Positions 54,125 to 63,740 of a DNA stretch of 64,000 bases are shown one piece after another (position 1 is the stretch's first letter; the number at the start of each line of letters is the position of its first letter). The DNA is from Phytophthora sp. 'mugwort'. Its lineage: Eukaryota; Oomycota; Peronosporomycetes; Peronosporales; Peronosporaceae. Below the pieces are notes generated by a model. That model was not told the DNA's origin and did no database searches. It saw nothing but the letters and a program-made list of their open reading frames with translations. The position numbers were made by a program, and so were the translations under genes. Location: the NCBI GenBank assembly GCA_033558025.1, contig JAUCEF010000004.1, positions 2,232,001-2,296,000 on the forward strand, given 5' to 3'.

Positions 54125-54759
54125 GTTGGTGTGTGTTTGGCTCGTATATTGACCGCCCCGCCAAGTATCTTAAGGAAATGGATGTAAGGTGTACCGCACC
54201 TGGGTTTTAATAATTGGTCAATATGTTATATAAAAAGAGGCTTAATTTTATCCAGTTGCTGATTGGTTAATATATTGATGATAGCAGAAAAACCTCGATG
54301 CTAAAGACCTTCAAACGCCTCTAGAACAGCTCGTATTGGTATTTAGACAGGGTGGAGTGATAGCATGCCTGTCGGGAATCTCGTCATAACCTTCCGGTCT
54401 AGTATCGCTAATTATTGAATGAATTGCGAAAAATAACCCAAATCCCTGGCTGCGAAGAGCGCACCTAGCGCCTGCTTGTGACGCTAAAAACACCAACAAA
54501 CGAGTGTAAAACTACGAGCAAGCTGTGCTCCAGGTTCTGAGCTTGTGAGGCTGGTTTCAGACTCAGCGAACTCGGTCTGCATCAAGAGAAACAATTGCGA
54601 GACCGAAAAGGCCATAGTCCATTGGAACAGAGAAGTATTGAATTCCTCCAGAAATTTAGCTACGGCGCCGGTCGGGCCTCATGTTGCCGCACGAAAGGCC
54701 AATTCCTCCATCCAGCGCTGGCCAGGCACACGTCTACGTTGAATGTTTGCACTCCCTGC

Positions 54760-55608
54760 TTAGCCCAGAGTGAGGCCAATTCCGAACTTATGGGCATCGC
54801 CGTCGAAGTTCTTGACGTCGACGTGGGCACTCGTGGTCAGCGCCAGGAAAGGACGGATCTTCTGGACCAGGGCGAGGGAGACATGGCCGTCCGACTCGAC
54901 CTTGCCGGCGTAAGTGGTGAGCTTGTCAGCGTTGTAGCGGCCTCCCACGCTGAGTGTGTTCTGGCCCGACTTGAGGTCGTAGTTAAAGAGCGCCGAGTAG
55001 ACGGTATCGCGGGACAAGTGGTGATGAAACGATCCCGAGAGCGCGTTGAATTTCTTCTTGGTCTGCAGTGTGGCCGTGAAGTCGTTACCGCGGTAGCTCA
55101 TGGCCACGTTGTGGTCCACGACCGCCGACTTATTGTAATTAAAGGCGGCCTGCGCACCGAACAGCATGTTGTCGAAGCTATAGACGGCGGCCTTGCTCAC
55201 GATGTTGGCGCCGAAATCAATAGCACCGTTCACCGAGTAGCTCGGCTGCTGATACTCCCAGCCGAAGATGCCGACGCGCTTGGCATGAGCGTTCTTGGCG
55301 AGCGAGCCGTCCTCGACCTTGGCTGTAAGCTTGAGACCCTTAGTGAAGACGTTGGGCAGCTCGGCCTCGGAGATCAGCCGGCCGTGCGTGGTTACCTGCA
55401 GCTTCTTGAACACGACGCCGCTGCTCTCGTGCGTAAAGGTGGCAGAAAGCTTGGCGAGGATGGCCTTGTTGCTGGCCATGTCGCCCTCAGTCGTGAACGA
55501 GACACCATTCGACGCCTTAGTCTTGATCTTAAGCTTGCGCGAGAAGTCGTAGTCGTCCTTGAGCACGTTCTCCGCCGTCTTGGCGATGTCCTTGTAGAGC
55601 ACGACCAT
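54760..55608 (-). CDS. mitochondrial porin VDAC, copy 1
   Basis: A single exon of 282 residues from ATG 55608. Upstream frame to 55764 lacks ATG. VDAC is the outer-membrane beta-barrel that passes metabolites and ADP/ATP. The N-terminal helix region MVVLYKDIAKTAENVLKDDY, the FTTEGDMASNKAILAK strand, FHHHLSRDTVYSALFNYDL and the C-terminal HVDVKNFDGDAHKFGIGLTL match the oomycete/plant type. It is exactly the same length as copy 2 (56848-57696), which is transcribed away from it. Strong codon bias suggests high expression. Confidence 0.93.
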   Translation of the reverse strand: MVVLYKDIAKTAENVLKDDYDFSRKLKIKTKASNGVSFTTEGDMASNKAILAKLSATFTHESSGVVFKKLQVTTHGRLISEAELPNVFTKGLKLTAKVEDGSLAKNAHAKRVGIFGWEYQQPSYSVNGAIDFGANIVSKAAVYSFDNMLFGAQAAFNYNKSAVVDHNVAMSYRGNDFTATLQTKKKFNALSGSFHHHLSRDTVYSALFNYDLKSGQNTLSVGGRYNADKLTTYAGKVESDGHVSLALVQKIRPFLALTTSAHVDVKNFDGDAHKFGIGLTLG

Positions 55609-56380
55609 CTTGTCCGAGACCGAGAAGCTGACGTTACCACGAGCTGATCTTTTTTGTGAATGACACCCAGCCGCACGAGAGGGGGCCAGTTGAATCTCCA
55701 GCCACGTAGGAGTCCGACAAAGTGCGATTCGTTGTACATAAGCGGGATTTCGTTTCTTACTCAAGCTAAGTCAAAACCCACCAGATCAACCAACTGCAAG
55801 GTAATGCAATGTGCTGCCCTTGCCCTGCCAGTGCCCAGCGAGAAAATCCTGGCCGCCTGGCCGTCGCTTGCGCAGCGTGCTGCCGGTACTGCTGCTGCTG
55901 AAACAGATAAGATACGCGAGCAGCGGACAGATATCACGGCGTGCTCGTCGTCCCGGCAGAAACCCGGTGGTGTGAGGGCCTGGCTGCTTGGTCTCAGCTG
56001 CTGGAAATCGTCACTGCAGTGCAGTTGCCTCCTGCTTGTCAAATGATCCTCCTGCATCATCCAGCAACCCGAAACACGCCATGAAGACGGCCGTCGGCTG
56101 TTTCTGCGCCGCCCGACGACGTCATTGCACGCCGCCCGGCACTGTGGCCAAAAGTTAGTTAGCCAAGATGAGTGCTGGGTTGTACGGTATATACCGGTAT
56201 ACATGCCGAAAGGCGTTCGACTCAGTTGCGAATCTTAGCTGACAGCGTTATGGGTCATCGTTGAGCCCTGCCTCCAGCCCAGCACAGTGTCATGTTAATA
56301 TTCGTCTACACTACTTCGCTACATGTACGGCCGCGCCAATCAGCATCATTCTTGCCCTGCCACAAAACATATAGTCGAAC

Positions 56381-56670
56381 GGTGAAGTCATCGACCTGAT
56401 CGAGGAGGCCATCAAAGCTGCCGGCTACAAGAACCAGGTGCGCTTGGCATGGATGTTTCCGCCTCGTTCTGCACTGGCGCCGAGGACGCGAGTCGGAGAA
56501 GATGTCGGCCGACAAGCTGCAGGAGGTGTACAAGGCCTTCATTGCCAAGTGCGCTGCCTGTGCAAGATCGTGTCCATTGAGGACCCGTTCGACCAGGACG
56601 ACTGGGAGTCGTGGGTGAAGTTCACGGGCAAGGACACCAAGCAAGCATGTGTAGTTTGGACCAACGGAAT
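56381..56670 (+). pseudogene. enolase gene fragment
   Basis: The plus strand encodes pieces of enolase in order but different frames. VIDLIEEAIKAAGYKNQ is near 56388-56440. GMDVSASFCTGAEDA-like sequence is near 56445-56480. KMSADKLQEVYKAFIAK is near 56500-56550, then VSIEDPFDQDDWESWVKFTG near 56570-56630. Several small deletions break the frame, and most of the gene is missing at both sides. It lies between the two VDAC genes. It is a decayed partial duplicate; a full enolase must exist elsewhere. Confidence 0.8.
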
Positions 56671-56847
56671 TCGTTTAGGTACGTTCGAATAAAACCTGTG
56701 AAACACGACGGTATCGGTTCTCAAGGGGAGGGGGAGATTTTGTGTGGAGCCAGCCGCGAGTGATTGTACAGCCACGTCTAGCGTGGGTTTGTGCGGCTCG
56801 CGTTTCATTTCGGAAGTGGAGCAGCAACGAGCACGAGTAGAGTTAAG

Positions 56848-57696
56848 ATGGTTGTGCTATACAAGGACCTGGCTAAGACGGCGGAGAATGTCCTACGCGA
56901 CGACTACGACTTCTCACGTAAGCTCAAGATCAAGAGCAAGGCGTCGAATGGCGTGTCGTTTACGACGGAGGGCGCGTTGAATGCCAACAAGTCAATCCTG
57001 GCTAAGGTCTCGGGCGGCTTCACGCACGGTGCCAGCGGCGTAGTCTTCAAGAAGCTGCAGATCACGACTCAGGGCCGAGTAGTCACGGAGGCTGAGCTGC
57101 CCAACGTGCTGACTGAGGGCCTAAAGCTCACCTTCAAGCTCGAGGACGGTTCCGTCGCCAAGAATACGAGCGCCAAGCAGGTGGGCGTGCTTGGTGCTGA
57201 GTACAAGCAGAAGAATCTGGCTGTGAACTCGGAGGCTGACTTCGTGTCCAACACGGTCTCGACCGCAGCTGTGCTTTCGCAGGGCGGCTTCGCTGTCGGT
57301 GGCCAGACTGCCTTTAACATGGACAAGTCGGCCATTGTGCAGCACAACGTGGGCGCCAGCTACACGGGTGCGGACTTCGTCACGACGCTTGTTACGAAGA
57401 AGAACTTCGCGGCCCTGCAGGCCTCGTTCCACCACCATTTGTCGCACAACACGGTGTACGCTGCCGTTCTGGACTACGACCTCAAGTCGGCCTCCAACAC
57501 GCTGGTCGTGGGCGGCCGGTACAAGGCCGACGCCGACACCACATACTGCGGTAAGATCGACTCGGAGGGCTTCCTGTCGTTGGCTTCCATCCAGAAGGTG
57601 CGCCCGTACGTCACGTTGACCACCAGCGTGCACGTTGACGCCAAGAACTTCGAGGGTGACTCTCACAAGTTCGGTCTGGGCCTGACGCTTGGATAA
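56848..57696 (+). CDS. mitochondrial porin VDAC, copy 2
   Basis: A single exon of 282 residues from ATG 56848 (frame open to 56791 without a better start). It is very similar to copy 1: MVVLYKDLAKTAENVLRDDY, FHHHLSHNTVYAAVLDYDL and HVDAKNFEGDSHKFGLGLTL. The middle differs most (AEYKQKNLAVNSEADFVSNT here versus WEYQQPSYSVNGAIDFGANI). The two genes form a head-to-head inverted pair 1239 bp apart. Likely functions are the same pore activity, with possible stage-specific expression. Confidence 0.93.
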   Translation: MVVLYKDLAKTAENVLRDDYDFSRKLKIKSKASNGVSFTTEGALNANKSILAKVSGGFTHGASGVVFKKLQITTQGRVVTEAELPNVLTEGLKLTFKLEDGSVAKNTSAKQVGVLGAEYKQKNLAVNSEADFVSNTVSTAAVLSQGGFAVGGQTAFNMDKSAIVQHNVGASYTGADFVTTLVTKKNFAALQASFHHHLSHNTVYAAVLDYDLKSASNTLVVGGRYKADADTTYCGKIDSEGFLSLASIQKVRPYVTLTTSVHVDAKNFEGDSHKFGLGLTLG

Positions 57697-58331
57697 GCCT
57701 GCTGCTTGCCCCGCCGGCGGACCCGGTCATTCATTGTCTAGCAAAGAGATGAGTTTAAAGCCGTTTCCAGCGGAGAAAATAGGGAGGTGAGGCGCGAAAA
57801 GAGATACATAAGCAAAAGAGAGCACGTTTCTTGTGGAGCACTCATAGAAAGTGTGTTGTACGTGGTCGCCTTGGCTACATGGCAATCGAATGCTGCTGTT
57901 GTGATGCTGGTCTCTCATCGCACGCAGAGTTCGAGCCTCTTGGCCCAAGGCCCTTGGCCAGCGTCATGCACAAGAGTGCGCAGACACGCAGCGACAACAC
58001 TTCAAACACCACCGGGAAGGGCGAGTGCCCATCATGGCTGAGCTAACGGTGCAGGGCTGAGCGCCGCTACCCTCATCGTCTTCATCAAGCAGCGCTTGCC
58101 CGCGACTGCAGTTTTTTTCTGGGCATTTCAGCGAAGTTTCTTAAGGACATGTGCGTCCAGCGCACTTGACATTGTTTCGTGAAAGTGGATGCCGCCCAAA
58201 ACTGTTATCTAAGGAGTGGCGAAACGAAGGATAAGGAATCTTTATTCATGTGTCACGCGTAAGATGGCAGTCAATGGCTTCAACGTGAGTTCATTTAGTT
58301 TGTATATTGTCTCTGCCGAGCTTAAACCCAC
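57697..58331. other. intergenic; no gene recognised
   Basis: This gap lies between the convergent VDAC copy 2 and EF-hand genes. Short open frames on the plus strand show no conserved features. I see no RNA gene or repeat. Confidence 0.5.
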
Positions 58332-59045
58332 CTACGCTTTCGCTCGCGCTTCGACGTTCGAACGCCGCTGTTTACCAACGCGCTCCAGGTAATCCACGAA
58401 TGTGAGTTCGTCACTATCGCCGAAGAGCTGCTTCATGCGCATTTCGAGCTGCGATTGGCCGTAGCGCGCGAAGAGGATCGCCATGGTGTCGTCTGCTGTG
58501 ATGACCCCGCAGTTTTTCTTGTCATACGTCATGAACTGGACGACGTTGAAAAGGTTGGCGGGCTCCAGCTCCGTCCTGTCCAACAGGTTTCGATTAAACA
58601 TGGTGCGCAGTTCCTCCCAGTCCACCACGCCGTCCAGGTTCTCGTCAGCCTCCCAGATCATGTCGCTAATCTCCTTCTTCGAGCACACCTTGCCCAATGC
58701 CTTAATGGCCTCGTACAGGTCCTCGTTCTTGATCATGCGAATGTGGCTGTTGCTGTTCTGCATCGCGGTTTGGTCAGCAGCGGCCTTCTCCAGTGCCTGG
58801 TCGACTTTGCGCAGCTCGTCTTCGATCTCCTCGCGTGTCATCTTGGCTCCTTTCTCATTGAGCAACACGGAAACCTCGGGGTTGTTCCTGCCGGCCTCCA
58901 AGCGTTGACGCCGCTCTTTGGAATCGTTTATCGAGTGCGTCAACTTTTTTTTCTGGCGGTAAGAACTGAGGTGGTCGAACACCCGTCGAAGCTCGCGCTC
59001 CTCTTGGGCGATCATGCCTTTGGCATCATCGTTTGCAGACATCAT
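58332..59045 (-). CDS. EF-hand protein, possibly flagellar
   Basis: 237 residues from the ATG pair at 59045. An in-frame stretch upstream to an acceptor-like cttcgtag near 59100 (encoding IEYENQQTSDSKHWES) suggests at least one more 5' exon that I could not fix. A charged helical N-terminal half with coiled-coil character is followed by one canonical EF-hand loop (DENLDGVVDWEE) and a degenerate one (DKKNCGVITADD). The tail has FARYGQSQLEMRMKQLFGDS. The arrangement resembles calcium-binding proteins of flagellar axonemes, but no specific orthologue is claimed. Confidence 0.6.
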   Translation of the reverse strand: MMSANDDAKGMIAQEERELRRVFDHLSSYRQKKKLTHSINDSKERRQRLEAGRNNPEVSVLLNEKGAKMTREEIEDELRKVDQALEKAAADQTAMQNSNSHIRMIKNEDLYEAIKALGKVCSKKEISDMIWEADENLDGVVDWEELRTMFNRNLLDRTELEPANLFNVVQFMTYDKKNCGVITADDTMAILFARYGQSQLEMRMKQLFGDSDELTFVDYLERVGKQRRSNVEARAKA

Positions 59046-59261
59046 GCTTTCCCAGTGCTTGCTGTCCGACGTTTGCTGGTTCTCGTATTCAATTCTGGCT
59101 ACGAAGTGAGTTGCAAGCGTTCGAGAAATGGTACACAAATAAACGGATGCCGGCCAGCTTCAGCGCTAATTTTGCCTGATAATCAGCTTGAAGACGGAGT
59201 TGAAGCAATTTATGGCAAAAAAAGCACAAAGAGTGGACGTGGGGATGCATTCCTCGCTCTA

Positions 59262-60415
59262 TTAAGCGTCATCGGCGTCTTCCATGAGCCGCGCCACCAT
59301 AGCGTCGACTTCGCTGGGAGACATCGTCTCGGAGTTCATGATGGCGTTGGAAATGATTGTGACATTCTTGGTCGTCTTCGCGTTTACCCACACGACTCCA
59401 TTGACCCCAACGGCCACCTCGAAGGCCAACTTCTTACCCAGAGACGCTAGCACCTGGCAATCTTCGTGCAGCAGCGACTTCGCTAGACCAATGGACGTCC
59501 TAAATACGTAACCATCGTTCAGCTCGCCGTAGATAGCCAAGCCAGTCATCCAGTCCTTCTTGGTCACACTTGGAGGAGCTATAAAAATTCGAGTACCAGT
59601 CACAAGCATTAACTGACTATGCAACAAGACAACAGAATTGTAAACCCATAGACGTCTAAGACGCACCTTCGCAAGTGATTTCGGGCTCAACGTCGGGGTT
59701 GGTCTTGCTCACGCGAGCGTACACAAGAGATCCGAGACGAAGGCTAGGGCGGTTTCTCTTCGTTGCGCCGTCAAACGCCAGTGAGCCCAAGGTGGCGCTA
59801 GCACTGCGCGGTATGACAACAGAAAAGGTTAAGATTAATCTGATGCCGGCGAAGCAGTGCCTCTATCCTTGCAATAGTGTAGCAAAAGCACTTACGCAGC
59901 TCCGATGTTGACGCGGTAGAACTCGGCGTTGCGGTCAGTCACGATGCCAATGACGCCGTCGTCCATCGATGCAACATACTGCTCGCCAAACAACAAAAGT
60001 CAGCACATACAGATCTATAAAGCCAAGGTACAGTATCTCACGTACGCGCTTGTGGTTGAACTCGACCCAGTAGCGGTTGGCTGGGCGGTAGCGGAGGATG
60101 CCGGCGTTCGTGCACACAATCCGCTCGTCCGGAAGCTGCTTCAGCCCAGCACCTGCTCAAACGTCAGACACACATACACAATATCGAGTCAGCAACTTCT
60201 GATAAGCCTCGCTTTCTTTGATAACAGACAGCGGTTAGCGCACCGAGTTTGACGCGACGGGTAGTCTTGGTAAGCGTGGCCGTGACGTCGTCACCCGGGA
60301 GCACGACAACCGACGAGAACAGGAAGTCCACAGAGCGTTGAGCTTCCTCCAGGAAGTTGCTGGCGTCCGCGTCGGCGGCATCCTCCTCGGCCTTGCGCTT
60401 GTTCTGCTGCGGCAT
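59262..60415 (-). CDS. EXOSC3: exosome cap subunit RRP40 (EXOSC3)
   Basis: Five exons on the minus strand (60415-60244, 60152-60046, 59978-59896, 59803-59667, 59578-59262) give 271 residues; human EXOSC3 has 275. RRP40 is an S1/KH cap protein of the RNA exosome. Recognisable blocks are VVVLPGDDVTATLTKTTRRV, GAGLKQLPDERIVCTNAGIL, YVASMDDGVIGIVTDRNAEF (S1), SLAFDGATKRNRPSLRLGSL, VYARVSKTNPDVEPEITCEA and a KH part with SLGKKLAFEVAVGVNGVVWV. It is the second exosome cap gene in this window, about 20 kb from CSL4. Confidence 0.95.
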
Positions 60416-60940
60416 GTTGATGCTGATCTGCTACGGGTTGCACCAATACTGAAGCTGGTACATTCATTTAAGTACGATATGATGTTGCACTGGTTGGCAG
60501 GGCACCGGCGTGGGATCCATCTGCGTATGCTCGAAGCTGCACCGCGTCTATCAGGAAATATTTATCCGAGATGACGAGAAATTGGAAACGAAGTGGAGAG
60601 ATTGCTGTGCCTGCAAACAAAGGAGCACCAGCCATTGCTGCATTACATCTTGCCCTTAAGTATCGCCGCCATGTTTGTTGTAGTTAGCCCCTCATGATCT
60701 CAATTCATGTACAAACTCCACTCATCGTCGCGCTCAAATGAAGTCCTTTTAACTTAGAAAAGAAAGATGCCTATTTGCTGCACCACGCGAGTGGAATTCT
60801 ATGCCGACGTGCTCTGCTGCCTGCTCCTTTTAACCAGCCACGGGATCTCGCCTCCACTGCGGTGCTTCAATGCCGCTCTTCTTCACGATTGCGCCTCTCC
60901 ATCTTTACCAAATAGGCAAGGACCACTTACGACGCATCTA
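60416..60940. promoter_or_regulatory. RRP40 upstream / SmD1 downstream interval
   Basis: The 525-bp interval lies between two genes read on the minus strand. It should contain the SmD1 3' UTR and terminator on the right and the RRP40 promoter on the left. No other coding region or motif is supported. Confidence 0.4.
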
Positions 60941-61503
60941 TTACGGACGACCACGACCCCGGCCGCGGCCTCGCCCACGTCCACGTCCGCTTCCAGCCGG
61001 AGCCCCCGCCTTCACCTTCTCACGCGGGGTGTCGTCGATCAACAGCGTGTCCAGATTCAGCGAGTCCGGCAATATGTAGTAGCGAATATTGTTACCACGA
61101 ATGCTCAGCGAATCCAAATTCACGGGGTTCTTTTCCTTCACGGTCATCTTGACTGCCTTCAGGTGTGTGTTCATGCTAATGTCCACGCCTACGGTACAGC
61201 AGAAGACATAAAGATACAGCCACCACCGCAACAAACGAGTCAGCCAAAATATACGTATCAGCTATAACAGCCGCACGAACGAATAAGCCAGCACCAGTGA
61301 TCGTCCCGTGCACAATTGTTCCGTTCTTGAGCTCAATTGTAACCGTCTCATTCGATAGCTTCATCAAAAATCTGCGGGGGGAATGTAGATAGACGTCGTC
61401 AGTTTAGAGAATACACACGCAGCAATGCGACGGACGAGAGTCTGCCATCGTTGGCCTCCTCCCACTCCATGGCGGCGGCGCGTACGCACCTGACGAGCTT
61501 CAT
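60941..61503 (-). CDS. SNRPD1: spliceosomal Sm protein D1
   Basis: Three exons on the minus strand (61503-61490, 61371-61295, 61188-60941) give 112 residues. The first exon is only 14 nt (MKLV plus two bases). The Sm1 motif ([31 protein letters not shown]) and Sm2 motif ([15 protein letters not shown]) are complete. The C-terminus is a GR repeat ([17 protein letters not shown]) that is normally symmetrically dimethylated for SMN binding. SmD1 is part of the heptameric ring on U1, U2, U4 and U5 snRNAs. The 5' first-intron layout (tiny exon) is supported by frame and by the conserved [15 protein letters not shown]. Confidence 0.95.
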
Positions 61504-61639
61504 GGTGACCTCCTCGCCACAACTCGGGATTGCAAATATGGAGTACATTACATCAAACCTTAAACAATTTATTTGAACTTGCCAAAATACAAATTATGTG
61601 GCCCACCAAGTCCAATCTCTGCGGTTAGGCCCACAGGAT

Positions 61640-61830
61640 CGCGCTTTAACCGCGTCGCCTCGCTATAGCGATCGCTTGATAGCGCGAATTTATTTTAGAA
61701 TTGTTTTTTTCCACCGGGCCGCACTATCCTGCTATCGCCAAACTGCCCTCGCTATCCAGGCCCCTTTCGCGCTATCCAGCGCGGCAAATAGCGCCACGGA
61801 AGGATGCCGCGCTAAACGAGCAGAGTGATA
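61640..61830. repeat. GATAGC/GCTATC-rich repeat block
   Basis: Within about 190 bp the hexamer GCTATC or its complement GATAGC, and the related TAGCG/CGCTA core, recur many times: near 61661, 61677, 61731, 61751, 61770 and 61788. Copies occur in both orientations around an AT-rich gap at 61690-61710. This resembles the subterminal repeat region of a cut-and-paste DNA transposon. It directly precedes the Harbinger-associated remnant. Confidence 0.5.
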
Positions 61831-61899
61831 ATTATCAGATATGTCTGATAATTGACCGATTCGGTTAAGCGGCGTAATGGGGAGGAAGTCATCCTTTTC

Positions 61900-62628
61900 G
61901 GAGGAATAAGAGGTCCAGCTGTGCCGTTCATATCTGAATGTTGGCACCGACGCCACCACAGGAACAAACCAGAGCTCAGGAATATTTTGGGAGCGGGTCT
62001 GCACGCACTTCAACTCCTAAAAACCCACTGGGTCTACCACACGGGATCAAAGATCGCTGGAATGCAAAATGGTCCAAGGTCACTGTCTATGTTAAGCACT
62101 TCGCCAGCGCTCTCGACAAAGTGGAACTTCGAGCCTTGATGATGAAATCGAAGCAGCGCAGTGCATGTACGAGGTTATGTAAGGCGGCGACGAAGCCAAG
62201 ACGACCAAGCCTTTCAGGTTGATGCACTGCAGGCGCATTCTGAAAACGGTGTCGCTCTGGATGTCGTTCCGTCTAGCGAAGCCAGGAAACGAGATTATCG
62301 CACCGGCCAGCACGGACACAGCGAGCCCCGCGGGTGCTTGCATCCGCAGGGGAGCAAAGCCCCCAAAGCTGAAGCCAAGACAACTGCTTTGGCCGAGTAT
62401 GCACTTATGGAGCTGGCCTATGCCATGAAGGAGATGGCCCTAGCCAGCAGAAAACGTGCTCATGCGATCCAAGAAGCTAGCAATATAGCTCTGTTCACTG
62501 TGTGTCTCAGTGATCTCGGTGCAGACGCTAAAATGTTCTTCATGTTGCATCGCCGTCAAGTGCTTCAAACAATTCGTGACGAACAGAACCAACGTGAATG
62601 CGGTGCAGCGGAATCGGTCACAATATGA
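61900..62628 (+). mobile_element. degenerate PIF/Harbinger-associated DNA-binding protein
   Basis: Pieces in two plus-strand frames look like the Myb/NAM-associated protein that accompanies Harbinger-type transposases in oomycetes. GLPHGIKDRWNAKWSKVTVY lies near 62030-62090. After a shift comes a C-terminal helical domain near 62350-62620: AEAKTTALAEYALMELAYAM, then ASRKRAHAIQEASNIALFTV. Frame changes between 62100 and 62340 show decay. Family assignment is from remembered pattern and is tentative. No transposase partner lies in the window. Confidence 0.45.
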
Positions 62629-62639
62629 TTAAAAGGGTT

Positions 62640-63320
62640 AAGACACGATTCGTGTACTAACTGCGCCCAGATATCGACTAAAGGAGGGGGGGGTCCCGAT
62701 GATCCGTGATCAGCTGAACTTGGTATCACCTTGTGTAACCGTCGGTGGGCGGGATCTGCTCTCGTGGGACTCCGAAGGATGCAGCGATGTTAAGTCTTGA
62801 ACGTCTTGGCGGGACGCGGGGATTCGTGGAGCAGCGCAGAAGGCTTCGCTCTGCTGCCGTAATTGGTTCCGATCTGAGGTAGTCGACCTTCGATCGGGGA
62901 CCTGGCCTTGATCCGAGGCCGAGGTTGCCGTGTGGTATTGTTCCTTTCCTTTCCTTGAATCACTTGCCGCTTCCTTAGCGGGATCTTACGAGTTGAGAGT
63001 CGAAGCGATCGTCGGTCAAGTATTGAATGCCGATCGATCGAGGTATGAAATTCGCTAGCGTCGGGGGAGAATCGGCCAATATACGATCCGCTTTCTCGTC
63101 ACGACACTAGATCTGCTGGCTTGGACTAGCTGACACCTTGGTGGGTCAATGTAGTTCCCATCCTGCGGTATCTGAAAACCGCCTAAGTTGTCCAATGCAA
63201 ATTTGAGTCTGATTGTTGTTTATCCTTTTCTTGTCCTATCCTCCCATCCTGAACCCTATCTTGTACCACCTGAATCTCCTGAATCGCGTCCTTCTTCAAC
63301 CACTCAAGACGTACCGGCTT
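62640..63320. other. non-coding repeat-like sequence
   Basis: No conserved frame was found. A polypurine run (AAAGGAGGGGGGG near 62680-62693) followed by GATC-rich sequence looks like part of a retroelement or other repeat, but neither ends nor genes can be defined. Confidence 0.35.
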
Positions 63321-63339
63321 CAGACTTGCCCATCCCCGA

Positions 63340-63740
63340 GAATGATTGCTGATCGAATCCCGATCTGCCAGATCGCGGATGTCAGAACATGTATGTCGAT
63401 CTGCGGACACCTGTCGGTCCGATCTGCCAATCGCGTATGTCATAATGCGTATACCGATCTGCCAGAGCGAGGATGTCGGAACCTGTATACCGATCGGCGA
63501 ATACCGATCGACCGGATCTGCTCGATCTTGAATGTAAGATCGATCTGATCCGCCCAATCCCGGACGATGGGGTGTAGCTCGGTCTGCGGACACCGGATCA
63601 GCTCGATATTCCTGAACGCCAGATCGGCCCGATCTGCCAGACCGCGCTATCGATCGGCTCGATCTGCCGAATCCCTGGTGGCGGATCGGTTCACTCTCCC
63701 CGATCTCGTACGACGGAGTGCATGACGATCCGCGAGTGGC
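63340..63740. repeat. GATC-rich degenerate tandem repeat array
   Basis: Variants of CCGATCTGCCAGATCGCGGA with a following ATGTC-AA-TGTAT motif recur near 63360, 63415, 63450, 63500, 63560, 63610 and 63660. The unit is diverged and about 45-60 bp long. GATC and CGATC occur at very high density on both strands because the core is itself close to palindromic (CGATC...GATCG). Stop-free frames across it are by-products of the repeat. Confidence 0.6.

Noticed and set aside
54595..55647. 350-residue open frame on the plus strand
   Set aside because: It lies opposite the VDAC gene and reflects strong codon bias; its translation has no recognisable domain.
58455..59450. 331-residue open frame on the plus strand
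   Set aside because: It is antisense to the EF-hand gene and the end of RRP40, both of which have clear homology.
60767..61267. 166-residue plus-strand frame with Pro/Arg/Thr repeats
   Set aside because: It is largely the complement of the SmD1 GR-repeat exon.
62680..62730. polypurine tract followed by TTGGTATCA as LTR/primer-site evidence
   Set aside because: The order and spacing do not fit a retrotransposon end, and no TG...CA boundary could be set.
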